From NCBI GenBank assembly GCA_000434635.1, contig HF988079.1, positions 1-10,863 on the forward strand: a stretch of 10,863 bases of DNA, written 5' to 3'. This document shows positions 1 through 6,255 of this stretch, piece after piece (position 1 is the first letter of the stretch; each line of letters starts with the position of its first letter). Source of the DNA: Firmicutes bacterium CAG:110. Its GTDB lineage: Bacteria; Bacillota; Clostridia; Oscillospirales; Oscillospiraceae. The position numbers were made by a program, and so were the translations under genes. The notes below the pieces were generated by a model. It searched no databases, was not told the origin of the DNA, and worked only from the letters and a program-made list of their open reading frames with translations.

Positions 1-162
1 GCAGCTGAACTGGCTGAGCTTTTCGGTGATGTAATTGCTGTATATGGCAGTTACTACTGGGACGGAGATGACGATTTCAGCGATTACGACGACTACTTTG
101 ACCGTGTTGAGAAATACGACCCGGAAGACGCATACGGGCACTGGGATCGAGACCCTATGTAA
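1..162 (+). CDS. 3' end of an unknown acidic protein (partial)
   Basis: Frame 1 is open from the first base to a TAA at 160-162 and gives 53 residues; the start lies outside the window. The visible tail is strikingly acidic and aromatic (many Asp, Tyr and Trp, for example YYWDGDDDF), and ends in HWDRDPM. No domain, membrane segment or signal is recognisable. Composition and the open frame make a real C-terminus plausible, but I do not recognise the family. The same frame stays open again after the TAA up to 363, where a small gene with its own ribosome binding site starts at 229. Confidence 0.55.
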   Translation, partial: AAELAELFGDVIAVYGSYYWDGDDDFSDYDDYFDRVEKYDPEDAYGHWDRDPM

Positions 163-228
163 ATTGAGAAATGCGAAGTCAACTGGGCACACAAGTTCCG
201 TTCCTTTGCCTCTGATAAAGGATTAAAA

Positions 229-363
229 ATGGATCGGGTTTATCGGCAGCTGCTTCAGTTCCCATTGGAGGATATTGCAATGATTGCAAAGTCTGCCTAC
301 CATGTCAGAAACTGGCTGGATAACAACATCCCAGATTCTGATGCTGACAGCTCCGATCAATAG
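229..363 (+). CDS. small hypothetical protein (44 aa)
   Basis: ATG at 229 is preceded by AAAGGA with a 6-base spacer, a good clostridial ribosome binding site, and the frame ends at TAG 361-363. The product starts MDRVYRQLLQFPLEDIAMIA, contains a likely amphipathic helix around residues 3-32, and ends in an acidic, serine-rich tail (DSDADSSDQ). It has no recognisable domain. It lies 66 bases after the partial acidic gene in the same frame and is probably co-transcribed with it. The frame is open back to 163, so a longer product from an ATT start is possible, but no ribosome binding site supports that. Confidence 0.45.
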   Translation: MDRVYRQLLQFPLEDIAMIAKSAYHVRNWLDNNIPDSDADSSDQ

Positions 364-448
364 CTTGCTTGTATCAAAGGCCGTCGTGTTTCACTACATC
401 CCTTTCCGAAGGACATGGAGCCTGTTTCGTCTGGGTTATTCTTTCATC

Positions 449-488
449 TTCATCTGTCAATTTCCATGATGGATGAATTGACGATGAA
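449..488. repeat. imperfect inverted repeat downstream of the small gene
   Basis: TTCATC-t-GTCAATT (449-462) pairs with AATTGACGATGAA (476-488) around a 13-base loop, with one bulged T. The stem is AT-rich and no T-run follows, so it is not a convincing terminator. It lies in the otherwise empty stretch between 364 and the terminator at 515, in which I see no gene on either strand. Confidence 0.4.
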
Positions 489-514
489 ATCCGATGGCTT
501 TGACCCCAAAAAGA

Positions 515-554
515 AACAACCCTCAGTATCGACCTTCCAATACTGAGGGTTGTT
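515..554. terminator. bidirectional hairpin terminator
   Basis: AACAACCCTCAGTAT (515-529) and ATACTGAGGGTTGTT (540-554) form a perfect 15-bp stem with a 10-base loop. Read on the - strand the stem is followed by TTCTTTTTGG, a good U-tract. On the + strand only ATT follows. It would best stop - strand transcription running leftwards, and probably also closes the + strand genes ending at 363. Confidence 0.8.
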
Positions 555-666
555 ATTCACTCTTGGTATCTAGCATCATCGATTTGACCTCGCTTTCTAC
601 AGATCGGATATCCTTCCTCAGGTATCCAGGAGTTACATGATCATTGAACCCACTCCTTTTCTGTAA
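553..666 (-). pseudogene. possible C-terminal remnant of a lost - strand gene
   Basis: On the - strand a frame is open from 666 to a TAA at 555-553 (37 residues, including NDHVTPGYLRKDIRSVESEV and ending MMLDTKSE). It has no plausible start codon and is preceded by a TAG at 669-667. The stop codon runs directly into the 515-554 hairpin, whose U-tract points the same way, which is how a gene end looks. This suggests the last residues of a gene whose 5' part was lost. No family is recognised, and an open frame this short could be chance. Confidence 0.25.
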
Positions 667-774
667 CTACATGGTACTATGAAAAGCTGCGGATTACAAG
701 ACGGAATATGTGATAAAATATTACTGCAATTTCTGTACAACCGGGAGAAATCACAACTTCCCGGCGAGTTTCTG

Positions 775-803
775 TTGACGCTGATACTGTGCTGTGCTAT
801 GAT
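775..803 (+). promoter_or_regulatory. sigma-70/SigA promoter of the SRAP gene
   Basis: TTGACG (775-780), a 17-base spacer, and TATGAT (798-803). Both hexamers match consensus at 5 of 6 positions with ideal spacing. Transcription would start near 810, about 60 bases upstream of the SRAP start codon. Confidence 0.75.
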
Positions 804-813
804 GGTAGTGTTG

Positions 814-839
814 GGGCGGTTGGGTGACCGGCCCTTTTT
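814..839 (+). terminator. terminator-like leader hairpin (possible attenuator) before SRAP
   Basis: GGGCGGTT (814-821) pairs with GACCGGCCC (826-834) around a GGGT loop, with one bulged G, and is followed directly by TTTTT (835-839). It begins only a few bases after the predicted start site of the 775-803 promoter and lies before the SRAP ribosome binding site. It could terminate most transcripts as a ~30-nt RNA or act as a conditional attenuator. No alternative antiterminator helix was identified by eye. Confidence 0.5.
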
Positions 840-869
840 GCTTTACGATACTGACCCGGAGGTGGTTTT

Positions 870-1484
870 ATGTGCGGCAGGTTTTATGTTCCCGAGGACA
901 GCGAAATCGCCATGCTCCGTAAAGTCATAGAGAATCTGGAAAGCAGAAATGTGACCGTCAAAACCGGCGAGGTGAGTCCCGGAGATGTGGCTGCGGTGAT
1001 TGCCAGCAATCGGGAGCTGAAGCCACAGCCCTTTGGGATGCTGTGGGGATACCACCTTCCCAATGGAAAGCTGCTGTTCAATGCCCGCAGCGAAACCGCC
1101 GCGCAAAAGGCCATCTTTGCAGACGGCATGGCACATCGCCGGTGCCTGATTCCGGCTTCTCACTATTTTGAATGGCAGGACACGCCTGACGGGAAGGCAA
1201 AATACGCGATTGCGCCAAAAGAATCCAGTGGTATGCTGTTGGCAGGGATCTACCGCTTTGAAAATAATCTGCCAGTATTCACGATTCTTACCCGCACTCC
1301 GTCTGACGATATTGCCATGATCCACGACCGGATGCCCGTCATCCTGCCTCGGGAGGCAGCTGCTGATTGGCTGAATCCAAGATACCATGGGGAAGAAATA
1401 CTCAGTGCTGCACTCACGAACATGAAGTATCATGAATTGAAGGGTGCCGCGAAACGCGACACCCTTGATGGATATCCAATATAA
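870..1484 (+). CDS. SOS response-associated peptidase family protein (SRAP, YedK/HMCES type)
   Basis: A 204-residue SRAP (DUF159) protein. Family members covalently trap abasic sites in single-stranded DNA through the amino-terminal cysteine and shield them as a DNA-protein crosslink. All key residues are visible: Cys2 (MCGRF, exposed after Met removal), Asn71/Arg73/Glu75 (NARSET), Glu101 (YFEW) and His152 (IHDRMP). Length is close to the usual 200-230. The start is fixed by Cys2 and by GGAGG seven bases upstream. It has its own promoter and leader hairpin and ends at TAA just before a terminator, so it is a single-gene unit. A role in protecting single-stranded DNA during element transfer or replication is an inference. 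Oddity: residues 191-199 (KGAAKRDTL) are encoded by a palindromic element shared with the antirepressor gene at 8029. Confidence 0.93.
   Translation: MCGRFYVPEDSEIAMLRKVIENLESRNVTVKTGEVSPGDVAAVIASNRELKPQPFGMLWGYHLPNGKLLFNARSETAAQKAIFADGMAHRRCLIPASHYFEWQDTPDGKAKYAIAPKESSGMLLAGIYRFENNLPVFTILTRTPSDDIAMIHDRMPVILPREAAADWLNPRYHGEEILSAALTNMKYHELKGAAKRDTLDGYPI
1440..1466. repeat. palindromic coding element, copy 1 (in SRAP)
   Basis: Arms AAGGGTGCCGCG (1440-1451) and CGCGACACCCTT (1455-1466) flank an AAA loop. The palindrome has one mismatch (C1447 against A1459). The 27 bases are 26/27 identical to 8188-8214, and both copies are read in the same frame as KG[AV]AKRDTL. It lies near the 3' end of the SRAP gene. 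Confidence 0.8.
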
Positions 1485-1489
1485 TGTCC

Positions 1490-1530
1490 AAAACCACATC
1501 AACCGACCCATGGATGGCTGATGTGGTTTT
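1490..1530. terminator. bidirectional terminator between SRAP and the XRE gene
   Basis: AAAACCACATCA (1490-1501) and TGATGTGGTTTT (1519-1530) form a perfect 12-bp stem with a 17-base loop. The stem has A-runs on one side and T-runs on the other, so it gives U-rich ends in both directions. It lies 5 bases after the SRAP stop and 16 bases beyond the stop of the convergent - strand XRE gene, so it serves both. Confidence 0.8.
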
Positions 1531-1546
1531 CTTACTGCAATGCCGG

Positions 1547-2185
1547 TTACTTTTCCAACAAATCCTCCATTGTACATCCAAGAACTCTGGAAAGCCTGAG
1601 AACGGTTTCGGCGCTGGCTTTGTTGATGTCCTTGTTGCGCTGTTCGTACATCTGGATGGAACGGAGGCTGACCTGGGATCGCTTGGCCAGCTCTGCCTGT
1701 GTGCAGCCGTAGGCAGTGCGGATACGCTTCAAATTGGTGTCGGTAAAGAACTCCCGCATCCGGGCATCCATAAGACCTGCAAATTTTGTAATGTCCGCTT
1801 CGTGGAGGGTGTAGTACATCTTCTGCAAGTCTTCAAAGGTAACTGCCTTGAAGATGTCGCTGTACCTTCTGCCGGAAAACCACTGATAATACGCGACTGC
1901 CCAGCCGATCCAGTATTCTCTGGAACGGCCATAGTGGTCCTGCGGCAAAGCCTCCGGCGCTTTTCCGGTTGTTTCCACAAGAATATCCATTGCCACTTCA
2001 ATGCCGCTTTTCCCAGCCAGGTAGTCCGGTTCGCCATTCTCCATTCGCCTGCTGATCGTGCTGGCAACAAATAGTTTTACAAAGCTGTCTCCAGGAATGA
2101 TGCAAATATTGATCGCATAGTCAAAGGCATCCCCCAATATGGATTGGGCCTTACTCAGATAGATTTCTTGGTATGCGTGGGTCAT
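1547..2185 (-). CDS. XRE-family HTH protein, candidate antitoxin/repressor of the DUF3990 cassette
   Basis: The product is 212 residues. Its last ~65 residues are a canonical XRE/Cro helix-turn-helix (LKRIRTAYGCTQAELAKRSQ, VSLRSIQMYEQ, ending MEDLLEK). The first ~145 residues are a helical, unassigned domain with conserved-looking aromatics (SREYWIGWAVAYYQWFSGRR), probably for oligomerisation or partner binding. The frame can begin at a GTG at 2197, but that codon overlaps the GGAGG at 2201-2197. The ATG at 2185, 11 bases beyond the GGAGG, is the better start. It overlaps the end of the DUF3990 gene by 35 bases, so the two are one translationally linked operon. A role as DNA-binding antitoxin acting on the operator at 2875-2894 is inferred from this layout. 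It could instead be only a regulator. Confidence 0.8.
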   Translation of the reverse strand: MTHAYQEIYLSKAQSILGDAFDYAINICIIPGDSFVKLFVASTISRRMENGEPDYLAGKSGIEVAMDILVETTGKAPEALPQDHYGRSREYWIGWAVAYYQWFSGRRYSDIFKAVTFEDLQKMYYTLHEADITKFAGLMDARMREFFTDTNLKRIRTAYGCTQAELAKRSQVSLRSIQMYEQRNKDINKASAETVLRLSRVLGCTMEDLLEK

Positions 2186-2843
2186 CGTTGAGGACACCTC
2201 CTCTCATAATGTCCTGAATATACAGGCCATCGTTCTCCTCTTCCAGCATGTCAAGATAAAGCTGATTCGCTTCATCGTCTCTTGCTTTGCGGAGGACATA
2301 GTATTTCTCTTTCTCTGCCACATCAAAGCCTTCATAATGGAGTCTCGAAAATGCAAACTGAGATTTGATGACGATTTGCTCCCCCAGTTTTCCCAAGCGC
2401 ATAGCCCTTGCAAGCTGCTCCACAGAGATTCCGTTGTTCAAGAAGGATTCTGCATAGTCAAAATAGGAATCGTCAGCGCGGTAGCCGGTGATCAGGTCGT
2501 AGGCGTTTACATTCACGCTGAAATGGTCAATCAGATAGCACTTGGCCCTCCGGGCCACAGGGGTCTTGATGGAAAACAGACGATGCTCCACCAAGACCGC
2601 GATCCAGTTCAGAATGGTGTAATCGGGGCTGTTCAGATTCAGAATGTTCAGATACTCCGTGTCCAGTGTATAGCGGTTGGCAAATCCGTTTCGGAGAGAG
2701 GACACGGCCCACTCCTTTGCCAGATCTTCACTTTTCGTGCAGTAGAAGCCCAAGCCGAAGTCATTGTTCTTTTTCCCTTTTCCAAAAGTCGGCTCCTCCA
2801 CAAGCTGCTCCGAACCATGATACAGCGTTATCAGTTTCTCCAT
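2151..2843 (-). CDS. DUF3990 family protein, ADP-ribosyltransferase-like (candidate toxin)
   Basis: The product is 230 residues. It opens with LYHGS (residues 7-11) and has NNDFGLGFYCT (26-36), followed by LAKEWA. These look like the His and Tyr motifs of the H-Y-E group of ADP-ribosyltransferases, the fold to which I understand DUF3990 belongs. GEQIVIKS (154-161) is a possible site of the third catalytic acidic/amide residue (E155/Q156). No signal peptide or membrane segment is present, so it is cytoplasmic. The start at 2843 has GGAGGA seven bases upstream. It is first in a two-gene operon with the overlapping XRE gene, under a promoter carrying a palindromic operator. Modification of a host target by this protein and neutralisation by the XRE partner are inferences from family and layout. 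Target unknown. Confidence 0.75.
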   Translation of the reverse strand: MEKLITLYHGSEQLVEEPTFGKGKKNNDFGLGFYCTKSEDLAKEWAVSSLRNGFANRYTLDTEYLNILNLNSPDYTILNWIAVLVEHRLFSIKTPVARRAKCYLIDHFSVNVNAYDLITGYRADDSYFDYAESFLNNGISVEQLARAMRLGKLGEQIVIKSQFAFSRLHYEGFDVAEKEKYYVLRKARDDEANQLYLDMLEEENDGLYIQDIMRGGVLNDDPRIPRNLSE

Positions 2844-2872
2844 CGGCAGTTCCTCCCATTCGTTTTTTCTTT

Positions 2873-2901
2873 ATAATATCACCACGGTGATATTAAGTCA
2901 A
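2873..2901 (-). promoter_or_regulatory. promoter of the DUF3990-XRE operon
   Basis: On the - strand: TTGACT (2901-2896), a 17-base spacer, and TATTAT (2878-2873). The hexamers and spacing are near consensus, about 30 bases upstream of the DUF3990 start codon. Confidence 0.8.
2875..2894. promoter_or_regulatory. palindromic operator inside the DUF3990 promoter
   Basis: AATATCACC (2875-2883), a 2-base centre, and GGTGATATT (2886-2894) form a perfect 9+9 inverted repeat. It fills nearly the whole -35/-10 spacer and overlaps the -10. A protein bound here would exclude RNA polymerase. The XRE product of the same operon is the obvious candidate. I found no second copy in the window. Confidence 0.75.
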
Positions 2902-3004
2902 CAAAAAATAGTCGAATGAAATGAAGTGTTGTTGCAAGCCTCGGATGGTGTTATAGTGATAGCGGCGTGAGGAGCAGTATCACATGAAATGGTGGTGCAG
3001 CTTT

Positions 3005-3358
3005 TTACACGGGCTTGATTGGCTCCGCCTGATCGAGATAGAAAACACATATCTGCTGCCGGGGCATGATAACTCCCGGCACCCGGTAAGAGCAGCTGGT
3101 ATTCCACTGCTGCATTTCCGCCATGATTCTGCAAAGCCGCAGGCTGCTGATCTCCATGCTCCTTTTGCCCTTGTAGACTTCCGCCGAAACGCGATGGGAA
3201 TGAAAATCTTTCTTCGGATATGGTTTCAGAATCAGCGTTTTTCCGTTTTCTCCGATCATAAAACAAATGTTGGCTGGAGACCCGATTAACCGCAGAGCGT
3301 CTACAAATATATGGATTCGATTTGCTTTGAGGTAGAACGAGAGATGGGTTTTGCTCAT
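3005..3358 (-). CDS. small protein distantly related to the recombinase C-terminal module
   Basis: The product is 117 residues and the last gene of the recombinase operon. ATG at 3358 overlaps the previous stop as ATGA, which indicates translational coupling. An in-frame start 30 bases earlier is less likely. It carries weak echoes of the module in its neighbours: a strand pair with TLILKP (41-46) in place of LAIRPC, then SSLRLC (71-76), QQWN (83-86) and SYRVPG (90-95) in place of the WNPDYTYKV.G segment. The GYQV and RW landmarks are missing. I recognise no outside family. A reduced, diverged member of the same domain family, acting with the recombinase, is the best reading. Confidence 0.65.
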   Translation of the reverse strand: MSKTHLSFYLKANRIHIFVDALRLIGSPANICFMIGENGKTLILKPYPKKDFHSHRVSAEVYKGKRSMEISSLRLCRIMAEMQQWNTSCSYRVPGVIMPRQQICVFYLDQAEPIKPV

Positions 3359-3807
3359 GCAGTACCCTCTGACTTGCAGGTCTTCCACACTTCGGGATGG
3401 CTGAAGTCAAACAATATCATCACTTTCTGATTCACTGTCACCAAATGCCCTACCGATCTGTAAGTATAGTCCGGGTCCAGATTCCACTTCTGGTATAACT
3501 GCTCGCCAAAAGCCTTTGATTCCAGATTACGCAGGAACTTTTCCTTTTCTCCTTTGATCCAGCGAATGCCGTCTTTGTCAGATGAAGTTACCGGACAAAC
3601 AAGCAGGCACTTTGTGGTGGGATTCACCTGAATTTTGATGTAATCACAGTAATGCAGTTTTTCCAGAGCCAGCTTGTTAAAAGAGATTCTGGAAGGCCAT
3701 ACCGTGCATGTCGCCTCACACTTCCTTGCGGGATGATGGAACAGGCCGGCATTTACAATCTGATATCCGTCCAGGCTCATTTCTTCGATCGGAATAAATT
3801 GACTCAT
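3355..3807 (-). CDS. stand-alone copy of the recombinase C-terminal module (short form)
   Basis: The product is 150 residues. It follows the module of the serine recombinase almost from end to end: LDGYQI (12-17), SRISFN (39-44), YIKIQVNP (56-63), GIRW (80-83), AFGEQLY (99-105) and DPDYTYR (111-117). It lacks the later PE[DE]W.N.FG segment found in the recombinase and in the preceding gene. GGAGG lies nine bases before the ATG and overlaps the stop codon of the upstream gene (TAGGAGG). It overlaps the next gene by 4 bases. No catalytic motif is visible. Basic and aromatic residues would suit DNA or protein binding, so a role as accessory factor of the recombinase is inferred. It has no catalytic serine-recombinase domain. 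Confidence 0.8.
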   Translation of the reverse strand: MSQFIPIEEMSLDGYQIVNAGLFHHPARKCEATCTVWPSRISFNKLALEKLHYCDYIKIQVNPTTKCLLVCPVTSSDKDGIRWIKGEKEKFLRNLESKAFGEQLYQKWNLDPDYTYRSVGHLVTVNQKVMILFDFSHPEVWKTCKSEGTA

Positions 3808-3820
3808 TGGTTACTACCTC

Positions 3821-4423
3821 CTATGTTTTGTTGGTTGTGATATATCCGTCTGCTAAATTGATCTTGTAGGAATCTTCGTGCTCATCCACCGGGGTTCCAA
3901 AGTAATTGCGCCAATCCTCCGGAAGGTAGGACTTCGACTTTTTCCCGTTTACAAACAGCTCAAAGTCCGTTAGTTTGAACAGGTACAGCATTTCCGAATC
4001 ACAAACAGCTGGCTTTCCCATCATCTTGTATCGGTACTGAGGGTTCCAGCCCATCAAGTCAAAGACTTTTGCCGCAAAGATTTTGCACAGAAGATCTCGA
4101 TTGGAAAGCTCCTTTTCCCCGCCGCCTCTGGCCCAGCGGAGGGAGTCCGGGGCATCCGGGTCGCAGGGGCGGATGATAAGCCGTTTCTGCTCTGGATGAA
4201 TTAGAATCTGGATGTGTGTTACTCCCGGAAAACGGCGTAGACATGCCATGTTGAACTTGATTCTGCTGTCCCAGATTGTAATAGCCGGCTCTCTTGTGTG
4301 CGCAAACAATTCCGCCTTTGTCACCTGATATCCGGCAAGATTGACCAGTTCTTCCGCTTCCTCGGGATTTTCCTGAAGGATGGTGCTGTCTGCGAAATAG
4401 TGTTCAATTTCCTTTGTTTCCAT
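3821..4423 (-). CDS. stand-alone copy of the recombinase C-terminal module (full form)
   Basis: The product is 200 residues. After a ~25-residue acidic lead it matches the recombinase C-terminus segment by segment: LAGYQV (29-34), SRIKFN (53-58), HIQILIHP (70-77), LIIRPC (82-87), SLRW (94-97), WNPQYRYK (126-133) and LPEDWRNYFG (167-176), the last matching CPEEWENDFG near the recombinase end. Its ATG lies inside the recombinase gene (20-base overlap), so translation is coupled. The stop TAG is shared with the ribosome binding site of the next gene. No catalytic motif is present. Gene duplication from the recombinase, or fusion of a once separate gene to it, are both possible. The function is not known to me; DNA recognition or control of recombination direction is inferred from context. 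Confidence 0.82.
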   Translation of the reverse strand: METKEIEHYFADSTILQENPEEAEELVNLAGYQVTKAELFAHTREPAITIWDSRIKFNMACLRRFPGVTHIQILIHPEQKRLIIRPCDPDAPDSLRWARGGGEKELSNRDLLCKIFAAKVFDLMGWNPQYRYKMMGKPAVCDSEMLYLFKLTDFELFVNGKKSKSYLPEDWRNYFGTPVDEHEDSYKINLADGYITTNKT

Positions 4424-6251
4424 CTATTTTATTCGTTCCTCTCAAAAGATCGTCGATTGTCATTTGTAGTTGTTCTTGACTTGGCCCCATATACTGCTCA
4501 ACACCGGGAGCGACTACGCTTCTGGCCTGCGAGTGCCACTCGGTATTGGGTGCTATGTAGTAAAAGCCATTCTCTACCGTGTGTTCGTAAAACTCATCGC
4601 CAAAATCATTTTCCCATTCCTCCGGGCATAGCGTGATTCGCTTTTTCTGCTTTGCTTCCTCACCACCATCATCTGCCGGAATCAGCATGACAGGGACAGC
4701 ATTGGGCAGGTTAAACACAATGATCTGCTCTCCCCGGCGGCTTGCCCATGTCCCACGCACTTTGTAGGTGTAGTCCGGGTTCCACTTCATGATAGAGTAG
4801 AGTGCATTCCCAAAATGCTGGCAGTTCAGTGTTTTGCTGTATAGCGGTTTCTCTGGGTCGGGTCTCCACCGAATACTGTGGGCATCGGATTCCCGGCAGG
4901 GGCGGATCGCCAGCTTTCTTTCCGCTGGATGGAGAAGCAGCTGGACATAAGCAACGCTGTCAAACTTCTGCATACAGAATTTGTTGAACGCGATTCGCTC
5001 ATTTGTGATATTCAGCGTTGGCCCCTCATAACGAATTTGAAGGAACTGCCCCCTTACTACCTGATAGCCTTGCAAATCAAACGCACTCAGGGATGATTTT
5101 TCAATCCGTTTCGCTCTATTGGGCTGCTGCCGGACACTATTGGAAATATCGTAGTAAGTGCCGGGGTCGTCATTGACCCAATGATGATTGATGGGAATGA
5201 ACCCCCGGAAGATACCCTCGTCAATGACATGCATAACGGGCAAGCCACCGCGCACATGGTGTTTTCTGTTCTCCATCAGTACCTGAACGGCTTCAAACTT
5301 TTCTTCCGGGATAATGGCGGTGTGCTTGTCGGTATAGAGATATTGGTCTCTGTCCTGCCTGTTTTTTCGGTGTTTGTGTTCATACAGGTCTGCGGTAAAG
5401 GTTTTCCAAGTCAGGACATTACCGCAATATCGTTCGTTGGTCAGGATATAGCCAATAGAGCCGGCATTCCAATCCGTGCCGCCCGCTTTCGTTTCTACGC
5501 CAATATCTTTCAGGAATAATGCAATCTGCTCCATGGACCATCCCGTGAGATAGGCATCATATATGAATACAACGATTTTCGCTTCCGATTCATTCACGAT
5601 CAGCGGTGCATACTTGATGTATCTGCCTGTCACATCTTTCTGCCGGTCGTATCCCAGCGGCGCAGGGGTCAGGAGCTTTCCATCTTTGAAGCGTTGCTGT
5701 AATGACCAGTTCATTGCCTCGCTTTTCTTCACCGATTCCTCCTGCGCAAAAGTAGCAAGGAAAGAAAGCATAAACTCTGTATTCTCTGCCAGAGTATAGA
5801 GATTGTCCGTTTCAAAGAAAACGCCAACCGGCGGCACTTGGCCTTTCAGCATACGAATAAGAGAAATGCAGTCAACCAGATTTCGGGCAAACCGTGATAC
5901 GCTTTTGGTTACAATGAGATCGTATTCTCCCCGCCTGCATGCAGCAATCATCTCATTGAACTGATCCCTGTTTTTAAGGGAAGTGCCGGAAATGCCTTCG
6001 TCAGCGTATATGTGTTTCAGTTCCCAGTTGGGATGATCCATCACCAGCTGTTTATAATGGGATTGCTGCAACTCAAAGGAAGAAAGCTGCTCATCGTTTT
6101 CCGTAGAAACACGACAGTAGGCGCAGACGCGAAAAACATGCTCGTCTCCATACAGATTGACCTTTGGTTTTGCTGGGATATACGCTTGATAGCGTGCTTC
6201 CGCTCTCTGATATACCTGGCGAAGTTCTTCTTTCGCCTGATCCCTCGACAT
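4404..6251 (-). CDS. large serine recombinase with an unusual C-terminal module
   Basis: The product is 615 residues. The resolvase/invertase catalytic domain covers about residues 38-185: YCRVST with nucleophile Ser49 and Arg47, DEGISGTS (84-91), and VSRFARN (118-124) with the active-site arginines. A 'recombinase' domain follows (about 195-330: PLGYD, SIGYILTNERYCGN). The CxxC zinc ribbon that normally comes next is absent. From about 388 to the end the protein carries the module shared with the next genes: GYQV (395-398), RIAFN (419-423), LLHP (439-442), AIRPC (448-452), SIRW (459-462), WNPDYTYKV (490-498), PEEWENDFG (543-551). The start at 6251 is chosen because AAGGTGA precedes it and it lies 4 bases after the ATPase stop; a longer frame begins at 6305. 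It probably integrates and excises the element. Confidence 0.93.
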   Translation of the reverse strand: MSRDQAKEELRQVYQRAEARYQAYIPAKPKVNLYGDEHVFRVCAYCRVSTENDEQLSSFELQQSHYKQLVMDHPNWELKHIYADEGISGTSLKNRDQFNEMIAACRRGEYDLIVTKSVSRFARNLVDCISLIRMLKGQVPPVGVFFETDNLYTLAENTEFMLSFLATFAQEESVKKSEAMNWSLQQRFKDGKLLTPAPLGYDRQKDVTGRYIKYAPLIVNESEAKIVVFIYDAYLTGWSMEQIALFLKDIGVETKAGGTDWNAGSIGYILTNERYCGNVLTWKTFTADLYEHKHRKNRQDRDQYLYTDKHTAIIPEEKFEAVQVLMENRKHHVRGGLPVMHVIDEGIFRGFIPINHHWVNDDPGTYYDISNSVRQQPNRAKRIEKSSLSAFDLQGYQVVRGQFLQIRYEGPTLNITNERIAFNKFCMQKFDSVAYVQLLLHPAERKLAIRPCRESDAHSIRWRPDPEKPLYSKTLNCQHFGNALYSIMKWNPDYTYKVRGTWASRRGEQIIVFNLPNAVPVMLIPADDGGEEAKQKKRITLCPEEWENDFGDEFYEHTVENGFYYIAPNTEWHSQARSVVAPGVEQYMGPSQEQLQMTIDDLLRGTNKIDGNKGN

Positions 6252-6255
6252 GTAC

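Noticed and set aside
679..930. 83-codon + strand open frame with a hydrophobic stretch
   Set aside because: It covers the SRAP promoter, leader hairpin and gene start in another frame, and has no ribosome binding site.
843..1577. 244-codon - strand open frame opposite the SRAP gene
   Set aside because: It is antisense to a clearly conserved gene, lacks a ribosome binding site, runs through both the leader hairpin side and the terminator, and its translation resembles no family.
1484..2074. 196-codon + strand open frame
   Set aside because: It runs antisense through the conserved HTH coding region and across the 1490-1530 terminator, and its translation is low-information. It is a shadow of the XRE gene.
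2337..2876. 179-codon + strand frame opposite DUF3990
   Set aside because: Antisense to a conserved protein, with no initiation signals. It also crosses the -10 of the DUF3990 promoter.
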